A stretch of DNA of 50,348 nt, taken from IMG/VR virus record IMGVR_UViG_3300038548_000429, positions 1 to 50,348 of that record; one strand, 5' to 3'. The notes under the pieces were generated by a model. It was given only the letters and a program-made list of their open reading frames with translations. It was not told the DNA's origin and made no database searches. This document shows, piece after piece, positions 1 through 8,458 of this stretch; the stretch's first letter is position 1, and each line of letters opens with the position of its first letter. This stretch comes from a virus. Made by a program: the position numbers and the translations under genes.

Positions 1-127
1 ATGATAACCCAGAAGTGTGGGTGCTGGAATTTGAGTTAGTGAAGCGCGATAAATCGCGGAAGGCGGTGCGCGGATGAAATGCCCACAGTGCGGTAAACGT
101 ATGAGACTGATGCGATCTGATGCTGTA
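1..127. repeat. Contig-end overlap, left copy
   Basis: These 127 bases are identical to 50222-50348. They contain the 3' end of the ASCH gene (stop at 75-77) and the 5' part of the zinc-ribbon gene that starts at 74, so genes read straight across the join. This shows a circular or circularly permuted molecule of 50,221 bp. The length 127 equals a common maximum assembly k-mer, so I read it as an assembly overlap and not as a packaged terminal repeat. Confidence 0.95.
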
Positions 128-226
128 TGGAGCTTAGCAGGTATACGCGCAATCATTACATTTCAATGTTCATTTTGTAGCTATGTTGAAATTATAGACC
201 CGAAAGTAAAGCAGGAGCAGTTATGA
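74..226 (+). CDS. Small zinc-ribbon protein (50 aa)
   Basis: A 50-residue ORF with two CxxC knuckles, CPQC at residues 3-6 and CSFC at 32-35, the layout of a minimal zinc ribbon. Its ATG overlaps the stop of the ASCH gene (as ATGA), and its own stop overlaps the ATG of the primase-helicase at 223. It is therefore translationally coupled inside the replication operon. Partner and target are unknown. Position next to the helicase suggests a nucleic-acid-binding accessory factor, which is inference. The 5' part is repeated at 50295-50348 because of the contig overlap. Confidence 0.75.
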   Translation: MKCPQCGKRMRLMRSDAVWSLAGIRAIITFQCSFCSYVEIIDPKVKQEQL

Positions 227-2181
227 GCTATAAAGAACTTACTGACAGCACCCGCACCGCCATCATGCGGGAAGCGGAACAGCGATTCGGATTCAACAGT
301 TATAACAATGATGGATGGTCTCAAGGCAAACCTTTCCTTAATCCGCATAATCCAGCGGACACAAACGCATCCTGCCGGATTAATTTTTTCACTGGCATCA
401 TAAATGACTTTGGCGGCTCTACACATAGCCCGCACGAAACAGCCAAGCTATGGGGTATAGAGCTGGAGTACGAAGGCGATAACGGGCATGTGACCCCAGC
501 GCCTGCATTAAGCAAAGCCCCTGAGACGATGGAAGAATTCGCATTCAATCGTGGCACGACAGCGCAAGCCTACCGGGATGTAGGGTGGGTAATGGGCATA
601 CAGATGAATCGGCCCGGCTTTGAATTCCCTACTAAAAATGGCAAGCGTATGCGCTTCATTGACCGTTATGAGATGTCACAGGATAAAAAGCTCAGACGGT
701 TCAATCACCCTGCTGGGTACAAGCCTTGCTGGTATGGACTAGACCGGGCTATCAAGATGGACATGGGCTTTATCGTGCTAGTAAATGGCGAATCCTCTAC
801 CGTAGCCGCACAAGACAACGGTATCCCGGCTTGTTGTACCACATCATCAGGGGAGCGCAAATTGAGTGACGACCTACTCAAAGAGCTACAAGATGCCTAT
901 GACAAGCAGATTTACATCGCACTAGATTGTGATAGTAAAGGGCGTGAAGCTGCGGCCAAACTTCATGCTCAATTACCCGGTAGCATCGTGATTGACTTGA
1001 ACATGCCGGATATGGACATGGGTGATTTCTGCCGTTTGCATCAACCAAAGCCGGAAGTATTGCCAGCGTGGCGCAAGTTGATCGCATCGCATCGCGTGAT
1101 TGAGCCTCCCAAAATTCACAAGCAATCCGACCTCATTGTGGATTGGATAGATTACATGAATGGCGGTATGAAGCTCGTTGATCTTACGCCCGATACGATA
1201 GCGTTCCCGATTAAATCTATGCACCAATATAAAGGGGCGTGTCACTGGTTAAGAGCGCGGTCTATGGTGGCAGTGGTGGCCAATAGCGGCGGTGGTAAAA
1301 CATCGTTCTTGCGAATGCTAGTGGATGAATTCCGTGTCAAACAGAAAGTCAATATCGCTTATTGGGGGACTGAGTTTAGCCCGCTGGATTATCTTGAAAT
1401 GTTTATCCAATCGGCTTATGGCATCCCGCAGACGCTATTTGAGCAAGATCGCAAAGCCCGAAAAGAAGAGCGTGATGGCATCCCAGCACGATTATGTAGA
1501 GGCATATTGATTGCAGACTATGTAGAACGTGTCACACGTAATGGGGCAAATCCACATGTCAAAGAATGGCCACTCAAAATAAAGAATGCACTTGCTACAT
1601 TGGATGTAGGGCGTGAGACGTGGGGCGAATTCAGTGTGATGGATTTTTCAATAGGATTGCCCGTGATGTTGGACATGCTTGAAGATCATATGGCACTTCA
1701 GTCATCAAAAGGCAAGCCTATCACCGTCCTTATCATTGACTACCTACAACGCGTCCAAAAGTCAAAGACTGAAGGCGAACATCCTGATGAACATAACCTA
1801 GCACTGATTGACGAATTCACTAACCGACATAATCTTGTCACTTTCATCGGAAACCAAACCACCAAACAAGAGACACGCGATAATATGCGAACTGGGCGCA
1901 TGGGTAGTACCGAGTCCATGAAGTTTGCCACATCGAATAAGTTTAAGATGGTGCTGAACCTCAGAGTCGGATGGAAAGAGAATGAATATTTTCAGTTGGT
2001 GCGAGATGAAGATGATGACGCAATCGGCGTGAGTAAGAATAATCGGGGGATGGTGCATATCCAGCATCCCATGACATTTGATGGGCCGCGCCTCACATGG
2101 CGGGAAAGACGCGATTCATCGCAGCTCAGTACATCAGCATCCAACATACCAATAGATAAGAGAAAGGACATTGAATTATGA
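223..2181 (+). CDS. TOPRIM primase / DnaB-type replicative helicase
   Basis: 652 residues with the architecture of phage primase-helicases. The N-terminal region lacks an obvious zinc finger. A TOPRIM domain follows, with the glutamate motif VNGESS near residues 187-192 and the acidic motif LDCDSKGRE near 233-241. A RecA-fold helicase domain comes next, with Walker A NSGGGKTS near 353-360 and Walker B LIIDYLQRV near 503-511. The family unwinds DNA at the fork and, where primase-competent, makes RNA primers. It overlaps the zinc-ribbon gene upstream and the next gene downstream by ATGA, so it sits in the middle of a coupled replication operon. Primase activity is uncertain because the catalytic zinc-binding part is not visible. 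The helicase assignment is firm. Confidence 0.92.
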   Translation: MSYKELTDSTRTAIMREAEQRFGFNSYNNDGWSQGKPFLNPHNPADTNASCRINFFTGIINDFGGSTHSPHETAKLWGIELEYEGDNGHVTPAPALSKAPETMEEFAFNRGTTAQAYRDVGWVMGIQMNRPGFEFPTKNGKRMRFIDRYEMSQDKKLRRFNHPAGYKPCWYGLDRAIKMDMGFIVLVNGESSTVAAQDNGIPACCTTSSGERKLSDDLLKELQDAYDKQIYIALDCDSKGREAAAKLHAQLPGSIVIDLNMPDMDMGDFCRLHQPKPEVLPAWRKLIASHRVIEPPKIHKQSDLIVDWIDYMNGGMKLVDLTPDTIAFPIKSMHQYKGACHWLRARSMVAVVANSGGGKTSFLRMLVDEFRVKQKVNIAYWGTEFSPLDYLEMFIQSAYGIPQTLFEQDRKARKEERDGIPARLCRGILIADYVERVTRNGANPHVKEWPLKIKNALATLDVGRETWGEFSVMDFSIGLPVMLDMLEDHMALQSSKGKPITVLIIDYLQRVQKSKTEGEHPDEHNLALIDEFTNRHNLVTFIGNQTTKQETRDNMRTGRMGSTESMKFATSNKFKMVLNLRVGWKENEYFQLVRDEDDDAIGVSKNNRGMVHIQHPMTFDGPRLTWRERRDSSQLSTSASNIPIDKRKDIEL

Positions 2182-2570
2182 ACAGCGATAAAGTCAAGAG
2201 AAATGAATACCGTCACTATAGGGATAAAATATTATCGGGCGAGTATACTGATGAAGAACGAGGAGTCATTATCGGTATTGCCAACGGAGTCGTTAGATTT
2301 TTAACACATGAAGATAACCAAACCTTAGCAGACGATTTTTGTAACCACGATAATTTTGACTCAATGTATCCCTTACTTGAAATAATCTCCGATGAAATGG
2401 ATATATACAATTGGATTCATCATAGTGATGAAATCATGGGCAAGTTGATAGGCCCCGCATTATGGGAATCCTATTTCCTGATGCACAACACAACCGCATT
2501 AGACGCTGCACATTTATCAGGAGGTATTGATTATCGAATGGAGCAACAAAATGAACACCATACCTGCTAG
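2178..2570 (+). CDS. Hypothetical acidic protein (130 aa)
   Basis: Not recognised. An acidic, mostly helical-looking 130-residue protein with no signal peptide or membrane segment. The ATG overlaps the helicase stop (ATGA at 2178), so it is coupled to the helicase. Its C-terminus overlaps the XRE-family gene start at 2551 by about 20 bases. Placement suggests an early, replication-period function, but nothing in the sequence names it. Confidence 0.75.
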   Translation: MNSDKVKRNEYRHYRDKILSGEYTDEERGVIIGIANGVVRFLTHEDNQTLADDFCNHDNFDSMYPLLEIISDEMDIYNWIHHSDEIMGKLIGPALWESYFLMHNTTALDAAHLSGGIDYRMEQQNEHHTC

Positions 2571-3003
2571 ATTACAGCAAGCTCGCATTAACAGCCGTAA
2601 GTCTATTTATCAAGCCGCTGGGCATATCACCGATTGCACACCCGACTTGCTGAGAATGTGGGAAAATAACGATGTGGAGCTTGAACCGACTATAAAACAG
2701 ATGTTGGACATCCTACAGTTGTATGAGGTTACGCTTAAATGGCTGATTAGCGGCGATGATAGCGACGATGGGCATATCCACAAGCAAGCCCGCGCAAAAC
2801 CGCTTAAAACGCCCGTATCGTCGTTTCGGCTCAATTCAGTTCAGCGCATCTACCTAGCGGCGCTTAATTGGGGCGGTTCTACTAATGAGCGTGAAATACA
2901 GGTGATGGATTATTTCGAGTTAGTAAGGTGGGGGATGGTGAAGAACGATGTTATCACGGCATTTGGCATACGGTACGCGCAAGATCATTTGGAGGCAACA
3001 TGA
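2551..3003 (+). CDS. XRE/Cro-CI family DNA-binding protein
   Basis: About 150 residues. Residues 5-65 fit a lambda-repressor-type helix-turn-helix: RLQQAR, then a helix with AAGHI, the recognition segment around LLRMWEN, and LYEVTLKWLISGD at the end. I chose the ATG at 2551 because GGAG lies about nine bases upstream. An earlier in-frame start at 2527 would overlap the previous gene more deeply. The C-terminal 80 residues have no recognised domain. It may regulate phage promoters and is a candidate reader of the GTATAC dyads near 30.0, 40.4 and 44.9 kb, but no direct link is seen. No protease-type cleavage domain of a CI repressor is visible. Confidence 0.8.
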   Translation: MNTIPARLQQARINSRKSIYQAAGHITDCTPDLLRMWENNDVELEPTIKQMLDILQLYEVTLKWLISGDDSDDGHIHKQARAKPLKTPVSSFRLNSVQRIYLAALNWGGSTNEREIQVMDYFELVRWGMVKNDVITAFGIRYAQDHLEAT

Positions 3004-3245
3004 TGGATGGTCAACACTTGAATAGCACTATAATTGTAACCAAAAATCGCATTATAAGTCTAAATGGATTCAGCAATATTCTAATTCAACATTACTCTTC
3101 GGATGGAAATGATAAACAAAATAATCATCACTTGTTGATTTATTATCATTCCGGCTCTGTTATGGAACTCAACGGACAGGAAGCTGATGAAGTGTGGGAG
3201 CTTATAAAAAGTAGTCTGCCAGAAGGTGTTGCTCATGAGCAATAG
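3000..3245 (+). CDS. Hypothetical protein (81 aa)
   Basis: Not recognised. Starts with ATGATG at 3000, overlapping the stop of the XRE gene and preceded by GGAGG, a strong ribosome-binding site. A longer in-frame version from 2928 would run inside the XRE gene and has no such site. Beta-rich N-terminal half, then a short helix. No cysteine motif or membrane segment. Part of the coupled early operon. Confidence 0.7.
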   Translation: MMDGQHLNSTIIVTKNRIISLNGFSNILIQHYSSDGNDKQNNHHLLIYYHSGSVMELNGQEADEVWELIKSSLPEGVAHEQ

Positions 3246-3462
3246 CAGAGACAGCGACCACAATGCTCGGAAGTATTATTATCGTCGGCTAGGTGCTGGC
3301 AATGCGTGGCTCAAATCAGACAAGCCTCGCGCCAATGGCTACTGGATTAGCGAAGAATCGTATCGTAGGCAAGTCATAATCCATAAGAACAAAGCCAAGC
3401 AGCAAGCGAAAGCACGGCAATTGAAGCACAATATGAGACGTATATTGAATGGAGATGATTAG
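3235..3462 (+). CDS. Small basic hypothetical protein (75 aa)
   Basis: Not recognised. Very rich in Lys, Arg and Gln, with the C-terminal half a probable single helix (KNKAKQQAKARQLKHN). This suggests nucleic-acid contact, by composition only. The ATG at 3235 overlaps the end of the previous gene. A GTG nine bases earlier is possible but less likely. Confidence 0.65.
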   Translation: MSNSRDSDHNARKYYYRRLGAGNAWLKSDKPRANGYWISEESYRRQVIIHKNKAKQQAKARQLKHNMRRILNGDD

Positions 3463-3464
3463 TC

Positions 3465-3914
3465 ATGCCAATGGACAAATCGCGTTACCCACCTCACTGG
3501 AAAGAGATTAGCGAATACATCCGCTTTGACCGTGCCAATAATCATTGCGAGTGGTGCGGTGTGGAGAACTATTCATTAATGCTCCGTGACAAATTTGGTG
3601 TTGCTTATGACTATCATGACATCTTGGAGAATTGGGATAGCGATGTAGCAGAGTTTTGTTTTGGTAACGATGTATGGACAAAGAAACCGATAAAGATAGT
3701 TCTCACCACCGCCCATATCGGCATTCCTAAGTTTCCCGGTGGCCCGCGAGATAAGCACGATAAAATGGACTGTCGCTATAATAACTTGCGGGCGTTATGC
3801 CAACGCTGTCATATCAACTTTGATATTAAAGAACATGTAGAGAATGGCCGCCGTACACGCTACGCAAAGAAGAAAGCACGAATAGCTGCAACTGGCCAGC
3901 TATCGTTATGGTAA
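3465..3914 (+). CDS. HNH endonuclease-like protein
   Basis: 149 residues with the zinc-supported HNH arrangement. CEWC is at residues 28-31, the first histidine block TTAHI at 81-85, and NNLRALCQRCH at 106-116 supplies the Asn, the second CxxC pair and the last His. This is the common phage HNH layout. Such proteins act as homing nucleases or assist packaging. Here it is the last gene of the + strand replication block, facing the convergent lipoprotein gene, and lies far from the terminase genes, so a packaging role is less obvious. It is close to the expected length and looks intact. Confidence 0.85.
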   Translation: MPMDKSRYPPHWKEISEYIRFDRANNHCEWCGVENYSLMLRDKFGVAYDYHDILENWDSDVAEFCFGNDVWTKKPIKIVLTTAHIGIPKFPGGPRDKHDKMDCRYNNLRALCQRCHINFDIKEHVENGRRTRYAKKKARIAATGQLSLW

Positions 3915-3926
3915 CATAATCGTACT

Positions 3927-4655
3927 TCAAGGCAACACTATCACAGCATCCCCATAATCATCCGCGCTAACTTGAATGGCGCGGATTTCATAAAAGTCGA
4001 TATGCCCTTCCAGCACTTGCCAATCGATATTCAATAACGCATCAAATCGCACAGTGCGAGACTCACTTGTTTCTAGCACACATATAAACTCGCCTTCACC
4101 TTGCAGCACACCGGGTTGTTTGTGAGTGATGGTGCTGAATGATGCTAGATTATCCAATTTACAATACCCATAATAATGACGGCTATTCAAGGCCGCACCT
4201 TGCATCACATGCAGATCAGCAAAGTATTCACCCACCACAATATAACGTTTGCCAGCTTGCGTGGCGATGTGAGACGCTAATCCGAATGCCCCTCCCCTAC
4301 TGGTCACTTCAAACCTAATCCCCCCACCATCAATAGGCAATACTTCCGGGTGCGGATTCGGGTCGGTTATAAGCAGGTTTGGATACCACGAAACAAACCA
4401 ATTGAATGGTACACATACATCCCGTCCATTCACGCGAATTATGGGCGTGGGCGGACATGTAACGGACAGATCATAGTTGTTATTCAGTGGTAAATCACTA
4501 ATAACTTCCTGTGTGGGTGTGGGATCAGGCGCTGGGATGGTCGTGGCTGGGATTGTGGCAGTGGGGGCCGCTAAAGTAGCGGTGGGGGAGGGGGGTAATG
4601 TCGCTTCACACCCCACCATCACCATCAATATAATGATATACAGAATATATTTCAT
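3927..4655 (-). CDS. Lipoprotein with Pro/Thr-rich linker
   Basis: 242 residues. A hydrophobic signal (YILYIIILMVMVG) ends at Cys16, a slightly non-canonical lipobox (MVGC). A linker of repeated PTAT/PATT units follows to about residue 50, then a beta-rich domain of about 180 residues with scattered cysteines, resembling a carbohydrate-binding sandwich. It would be anchored to the outer face of the membrane. It is the last gene of the late - strand operon, just after the holin-like gene (stop/start overlap at 4655). It could be a superinfection-exclusion or surface-altering protein, or part of lysis. No enzyme motif is seen. PT-rich linkers of this style are frequent in Chloroflexota exported proteins. 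Confidence 0.75.
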   Translation of the reverse strand: MKYILYIIILMVMVGCEATLPPSPTATLAAPTATIPATTIPAPDPTPTQEVISDLPLNNNYDLSVTCPPTPIIRVNGRDVCVPFNWFVSWYPNLLITDPNPHPEVLPIDGGGIRFEVTSRGGAFGLASHIATQAGKRYIVVGEYFADLHVMQGAALNSRHYYGYCKLDNLASFSTITHKQPGVLQGEGEFICVLETSESRTVRFDALLNIDWQVLEGHIDFYEIRAIQVSADDYGDAVIVLP

Positions 4656-4867
4656 TAGGTGGTTGCGCTCGTTCCATTGCTATATTTTTCAATGGCAGTA
4701 TCTTGCACCGTGAAACCACCAATCGTAAACATTACTATCCCCAAAATGCTGGGTGCTAATGTTTCGATATGTTCCTCTAATCCGGGAAATGCGGCCACTG
4801 CAAGCATGGTTAGGATGCCTACTATGGCTGTCCAAAACTTCTTACTCATGAATGGATTTGTTGTCAT
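4655..4867 (-). CDS. Putative holin (two transmembrane segments)
   Basis: 70 residues with two hydrophobic helices, about 12-28 (WTAIVGILTMLAVAAF) and 39-55 (LAPSILGIVMFTIGGF), separated by a short acidic loop, and a charged start and polar tail. Size and topology fit small class II holins. The SKKFW entry into the first helix is common in them. An AAGG element precedes the ATG at 4867. Its location at the end of the tail operon supports a lysis role. No endolysin gene was recognised beside it, so the assignment rests on topology and position only. Confidence 0.6.
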   Translation of the reverse strand: MTTNPFMSKKFWTAIVGILTMLAVAAFPGLEEHIETLAPSILGIVMFTIGGFTVQDTAIEKYSNGTSATT

Positions 4868-5531
4868 CTGAATTGTCCTTGTCTATTGTCTCTTCTTTGG
4901 TAGATGCTGCTTGTGTGGCTTGCTCTAATCGGCTTGCCACAACATCAAAACGCGCTACAATATCGCCATTAACTTCGCGCTTTTGCCGTAATTCATCCAC
5001 TAGTAATTGCATCTGTTTCGTGAGGTCTTCGATATTCTTACGCAATGCTTCCATACTATCTTTGCTATCATCGTTATGGCGCGTACTTTGGGCTAAGTGA
5101 CTCATAATTGTATCCTCTAATTCATTGATGCTGTCCCCAAACCCATCAACCTTGTCAACAATGCTACTGGTGAATGTTGTTAGGGCCTCAGTGAGTGATA
5201 CAATCAGGTGGCCATTCTCCCTATTGCTTTCATTTATGGCAGTCATCTCTTTTGCAATGAGTGCGTTTGTTTCAGCTATGATGGTGTTATTGTCTACTTG
5301 ATCTTGTACCAACCCCACCAACATTTTATTGAACTCAGTTTGTGATTGTCTATCATCTGCCTGTGCAGTCGCTGCGGCATTGGCTTGTTTAATCTTGCCC
5401 TGTAGATAATCCCTTAATATACGACCACCATAAACCACAATAAAAAACAGGGTGCTGAAAAATATAAGTAGCGTGAGGGCTGCGGCTGTGCCTGCATCTA
5501 TCCCTAGAAATTTTGCGATTAATGTTTCCAT
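4842..5531 (-). CDS. Membrane-anchored coiled-coil protein
   Basis: 229 residues. A single N-terminal membrane helix (about residues 15-35) is followed by a long polar, Gln/Asn/Glu/Lys-rich region with heptad-like spacing, probably an extended coiled coil. It overlaps the holin-like gene by 26 bases. One membrane helix plus a long periplasmic or cytoplasmic rod resembles spanin-like or membrane-tethered virion accessory proteins, but no family is recognised. The context (after the baseplate genes, before the holin and the lipoprotein) suggests lysis or envelope function. Confidence 0.65.
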   Translation of the reverse strand: METLIAKFLGIDAGTAAALTLLIFFSTLFFIVVYGGRILRDYLQGKIKQANAAATAQADDRQSQTEFNKMLVGLVQDQVDNNTIIAETNALIAKEMTAINESNRENGHLIVSLTEALTTFTSSIVDKVDGFGDSINELEDTIMSHLAQSTRHNDDSKDSMEALRKNIEDLTKQMQLLVDELRQKREVNGDIVARFDVVASRLEQATQAASTKEETIDKDNSDDNKSIHE

Positions 5532-5549
5532 ACTAACCCCTAGTGCGCT

Positions 5550-6734
5550 TTAAAATACAATCTGGTTAGGGCGCTGTCCGAACACGCGATTAAAATCACG
5601 CTGGGTGCTAAATGTTCGCATAACACCTTCCATATTTATATCATCCTCTCCCGACCATACTACACTATTATTTACCTGTTTGTATGCAATGGCTTTTATG
5701 TATGTCTCGCGCGGGTCACTTCCTATAGCACCCCAACCCACCAATATATCATTCACGCGCACTATCTTATCGGGCTTAATCGTCCATGGCCGCAGCAACC
5801 CACCTTGCGTATTGCGTATCCTCAGACCGTCGTCTGTGCGGGCGGTCAATTCCACCACCCGATTGGATGCCCGATAGTACACGCGCCGCTTACCATTTGA
5901 TTTAGTTTCAGTAACGCCCACAATCCACAAATTAGTGCCATCGCCAAATTCCGCGATATTCTGAAATAAATCCCATATGGTTTCGCCTGATTTCTGTCGA
6001 CTTGTTGATGTTACACTTACGCCCGGCGTATCTATTTCGGTGAAATCGGTATTATCCAAAAATGTAGAGGTATTAAGTAGGTCGGGCAATGAATCAGTCG
6101 TCATTAGAGTGGCTTGTGATGAATTAGCTCTATTGGTCTGCACTTTCTCCCACGCCAATGTATCGTAAAATCCCCTCATTTCTATCTTTATGAAAGAGTT
6201 ACCACCTGACTTTTGTGTGACAGATGTTTGTGGAAAACTTACCTCTGCTACTTTACGCGCCCGCAATAGATCAAAGCTAGTAGATTCAACGATTCCACCA
6301 GCTGCCCGCCCTTTCACTGCCACTTCCTTAATTCCATAAATTGATTGGCTATCTGTAACGGATGAAATTCCGGTAATCTCTGTAGTGAAAGTACCAGCCA
6401 CCGACTTGTCATAATTCACATACACCCGGTTGGCCATATTGTCCATAGAGCGCCGGAATTCCAACCCACCTGCTGTATAGTAGGCGGTGCTGATGAAGCC
6501 TTCCCATATAGGTTCAGCCGGGTTATCCACAAACACCGCTACCCGATTACCTACATATTGTGAGAAGAACAATTCAGCTTCCGCTTGTGTCAGGGCTATT
6601 TCGCAATTAGCGGTATCAAACCAACCCATCACATTGATTTTATGCTGATAGCCATTGGCACGATAACGCGCTTTGAAGGCATCCCCCTCTGCGGGCTTAT
6701 CATAAATGTGTATCCAATGTGGCAATACGCTCAT
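5550..6734 (-). CDS. Putative baseplate hub / tail-associated protein
   Basis: 394 residues, second gene after the tape measure. The N-terminal 120 residues (VFVDNPAEPIWEGFI, then FRRSMDNMANRVYV) have the feel of phage tail hub modules, in which a value at a point on the tail axis is wrapped by beta structure. The rest is beta-rich without a peptidase motif. Its ATG overlaps the stop of the Dit-like gene at 6734. I infer that it forms the tail-tip ring below the distal tail protein. The name rests on gene order and weak similarity. Confidence 0.6.
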   Translation of the reverse strand: MSVLPHWIHIYDKPAEGDAFKARYRANGYQHKINVMGWFDTANCEIALTQAEAELFFSQYVGNRVAVFVDNPAEPIWEGFISTAYYTAGGLEFRRSMDNMANRVYVNYDKSVAGTFTTEITGISSVTDSQSIYGIKEVAVKGRAAGGIVESTSFDLLRARKVAEVSFPQTSVTQKSGGNSFIKIEMRGFYDTLAWEKVQTNRANSSQATLMTTDSLPDLLNTSTFLDNTDFTEIDTPGVSVTSTSRQKSGETIWDLFQNIAEFGDGTNLWIVGVTETKSNGKRRVYYRASNRVVELTARTDDGLRIRNTQGGLLRPWTIKPDKIVRVNDILVGWGAIGSDPRETYIKAIAYKQVNNSVVWSGEDDINMEGVMRTFSTQRDFNRVFGQRPNQIVF

Positions 6735-8455
6735 TACACGTCTCGAATTCCCCGCCAGCGCGGGATAATGTTGACGTACATCTCATGCACAATATTAGAT
6801 GATGATTGGGAAAGGTTGCTCAATATTCGATGCGTGAGTAGATAGATACGGTTATCTTGACCCGGTTCTAGCTTCACACCATTACCACGTAATTCATTCT
6901 GGAATATAATATCATGCAAACTAACATCGTCCACATTGGTTTGTGCTATATCTTGTGGTTTACCGTGTGCCAAATAGCCCGAGCTATCCACAATGGCACT
7001 TCTATCGCTCCAGACATATCCAATAGTGAGTGATGTGGAGTCACCCACTGGTATGAATATTATATCTAATGATGTAATGATGCGTGTGGAGGCATCATTA
7101 TTAGTGAATTTTAATTGAAATTCCATATCAGCATTGGTTTGCGATTCACCAACATATACCCCTGTTCCTTCCATTGTCGCATTCACACCATCACCGATTG
7201 GTAATCGAAATTCACCTATATAGGTAAATCCAAATTCACATGTCACACCCGCCCCTATCGGCCATCCACCACCAGAACCGGGGATATTGACTATCCCTAC
7301 TGTGACCGCTTCCTGTGATACGGAAGCATTTAATGATGACGGTACGAGGATGTCCAATTGTGCGCTGACTAAATCTTGTGTAGAATGATCGTATCCTGCC
7401 CTCACAAATGCCATCCAATGACCGCGCAATAACTGCATAGTGAGGGGTACAGTAGACCCGTCCCACTCATAAGTATCATCTGAGCCTGCTGTTAGGCTTA
7501 ACGCACCGTATCCATGCCCCGATGCAATAACCTGTTCTATGCCACAAGTAGCATCGGTTGTTTTAGTGCCTGTATTTGATGATTGGTCAAGCGTGTTCAA
7601 TGACACAAATTGATTAATTGCCCCGCCGCTTTCATCAGGCAATGAATCGGGCAAGTGGCTCACGCCCATGTAAAATCTAGTTACTATATCTATATCTGCT
7701 TTTAGGCCCACGCTTACCAATGCAGGGGCATCACCTGCAATGAGGTCTTTGTCTATATCCAACCAGTTCTTTGTGAGGATGGTGGTAGCTGTAGTAACGG
7801 GTGTATGTTCACATATATTACGCATCGTTGTTGATGATGCAAGATGCCCCGTCCCTTCTACTAACGCCAAATCTGCCAAATCATAATCAATACCCGGCTT
7901 TTGCCCTAATCGCTCAAAGCTCCATATCTTGGGATTGCTGCCGGGCGGCAATACACGCCAGAAAGGTTCTCGCTCAATAGCGATTGTGAGGGTACGCGAT
8001 GCGGGATTATCTCTATCCATCGTCTCTGTTACGTTCATATTGTGAATCAAGGCATATTGTGGCCCGGGTGCGCCTTCAAACCATACATTGATATACACAG
8101 GTTCAATCTGCTGCGATGTCTGCCAGAAATCGCGTGTCAATTCCACCATGCGATTCAAATCTACTAGCACCAATGCTAGTCCCTTCACAGTGGCTGCAGT
8201 GGCAAAGGCTGTCATCTCTTCATTCACATTCTGTTCATTAATACCATGTAGTGTACGCCCATCTGAGGATTCATTATCACTCCATACACCGCCCTTACTC
8301 TGCGCTATCTTAGGTATCCATCCTTCCACTGGTTCAAGTGCAATGTCAGTGTCCCTGCCTGTCAAAGTGAGAGATGCGATTATACCTTGCTCGGAACTGT
8401 TAACGTCGTTGTAGGCTTTGGGAATGCCCGCCTGTATTTTCACCCATTTAAACAT
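6734..8455 (-). CDS. Putative distal tail (Dit-like) protein with extension
   Basis: 573 residues, directly downstream of the tape measure, where siphoviruses encode the distal tail protein. The N-terminal 185 residues end with REPFWRVLPPG, a motif I associate with Dit-type ring proteins. The C-terminal about 380 residues are beta-rich and may add a carbohydrate-binding arm, as in evolved Dit proteins. Stop/start overlap with the hub gene downstream. Assignment is by gene order plus fold impression, so the function is moderately secure and the carbohydrate role is inference. Confidence 0.6.
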   Translation of the reverse strand: MFKWVKIQAGIPKAYNDVNSSEQGIIASLTLTGRDTDIALEPVEGWIPKIAQSKGGVWSDNESSDGRTLHGINEQNVNEEMTAFATAATVKGLALVLVDLNRMVELTRDFWQTSQQIEPVYINVWFEGAPGPQYALIHNMNVTETMDRDNPASRTLTIAIEREPFWRVLPPGSNPKIWSFERLGQKPGIDYDLADLALVEGTGHLASSTTMRNICEHTPVTTATTILTKNWLDIDKDLIAGDAPALVSVGLKADIDIVTRFYMGVSHLPDSLPDESGGAINQFVSLNTLDQSSNTGTKTTDATCGIEQVIASGHGYGALSLTAGSDDTYEWDGSTVPLTMQLLRGHWMAFVRAGYDHSTQDLVSAQLDILVPSSLNASVSQEAVTVGIVNIPGSGGGWPIGAGVTCEFGFTYIGEFRLPIGDGVNATMEGTGVYVGESQTNADMEFQLKFTNNDASTRIITSLDIIFIPVGDSTSLTIGYVWSDRSAIVDSSGYLAHGKPQDIAQTNVDDVSLHDIIFQNELRGNGVKLEPGQDNRIYLLTHRILSNLSQSSSNIVHEMYVNIIPRWRGIRDV

Positions 8456-8458
8456 GCT

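Noticed and set aside
1-127. True direct terminal repeats of a packaged genome
   Set aside because: The length is exactly 127, a standard assembly k-mer, and genes continue across the join. Assembly overlap is the simpler reading.
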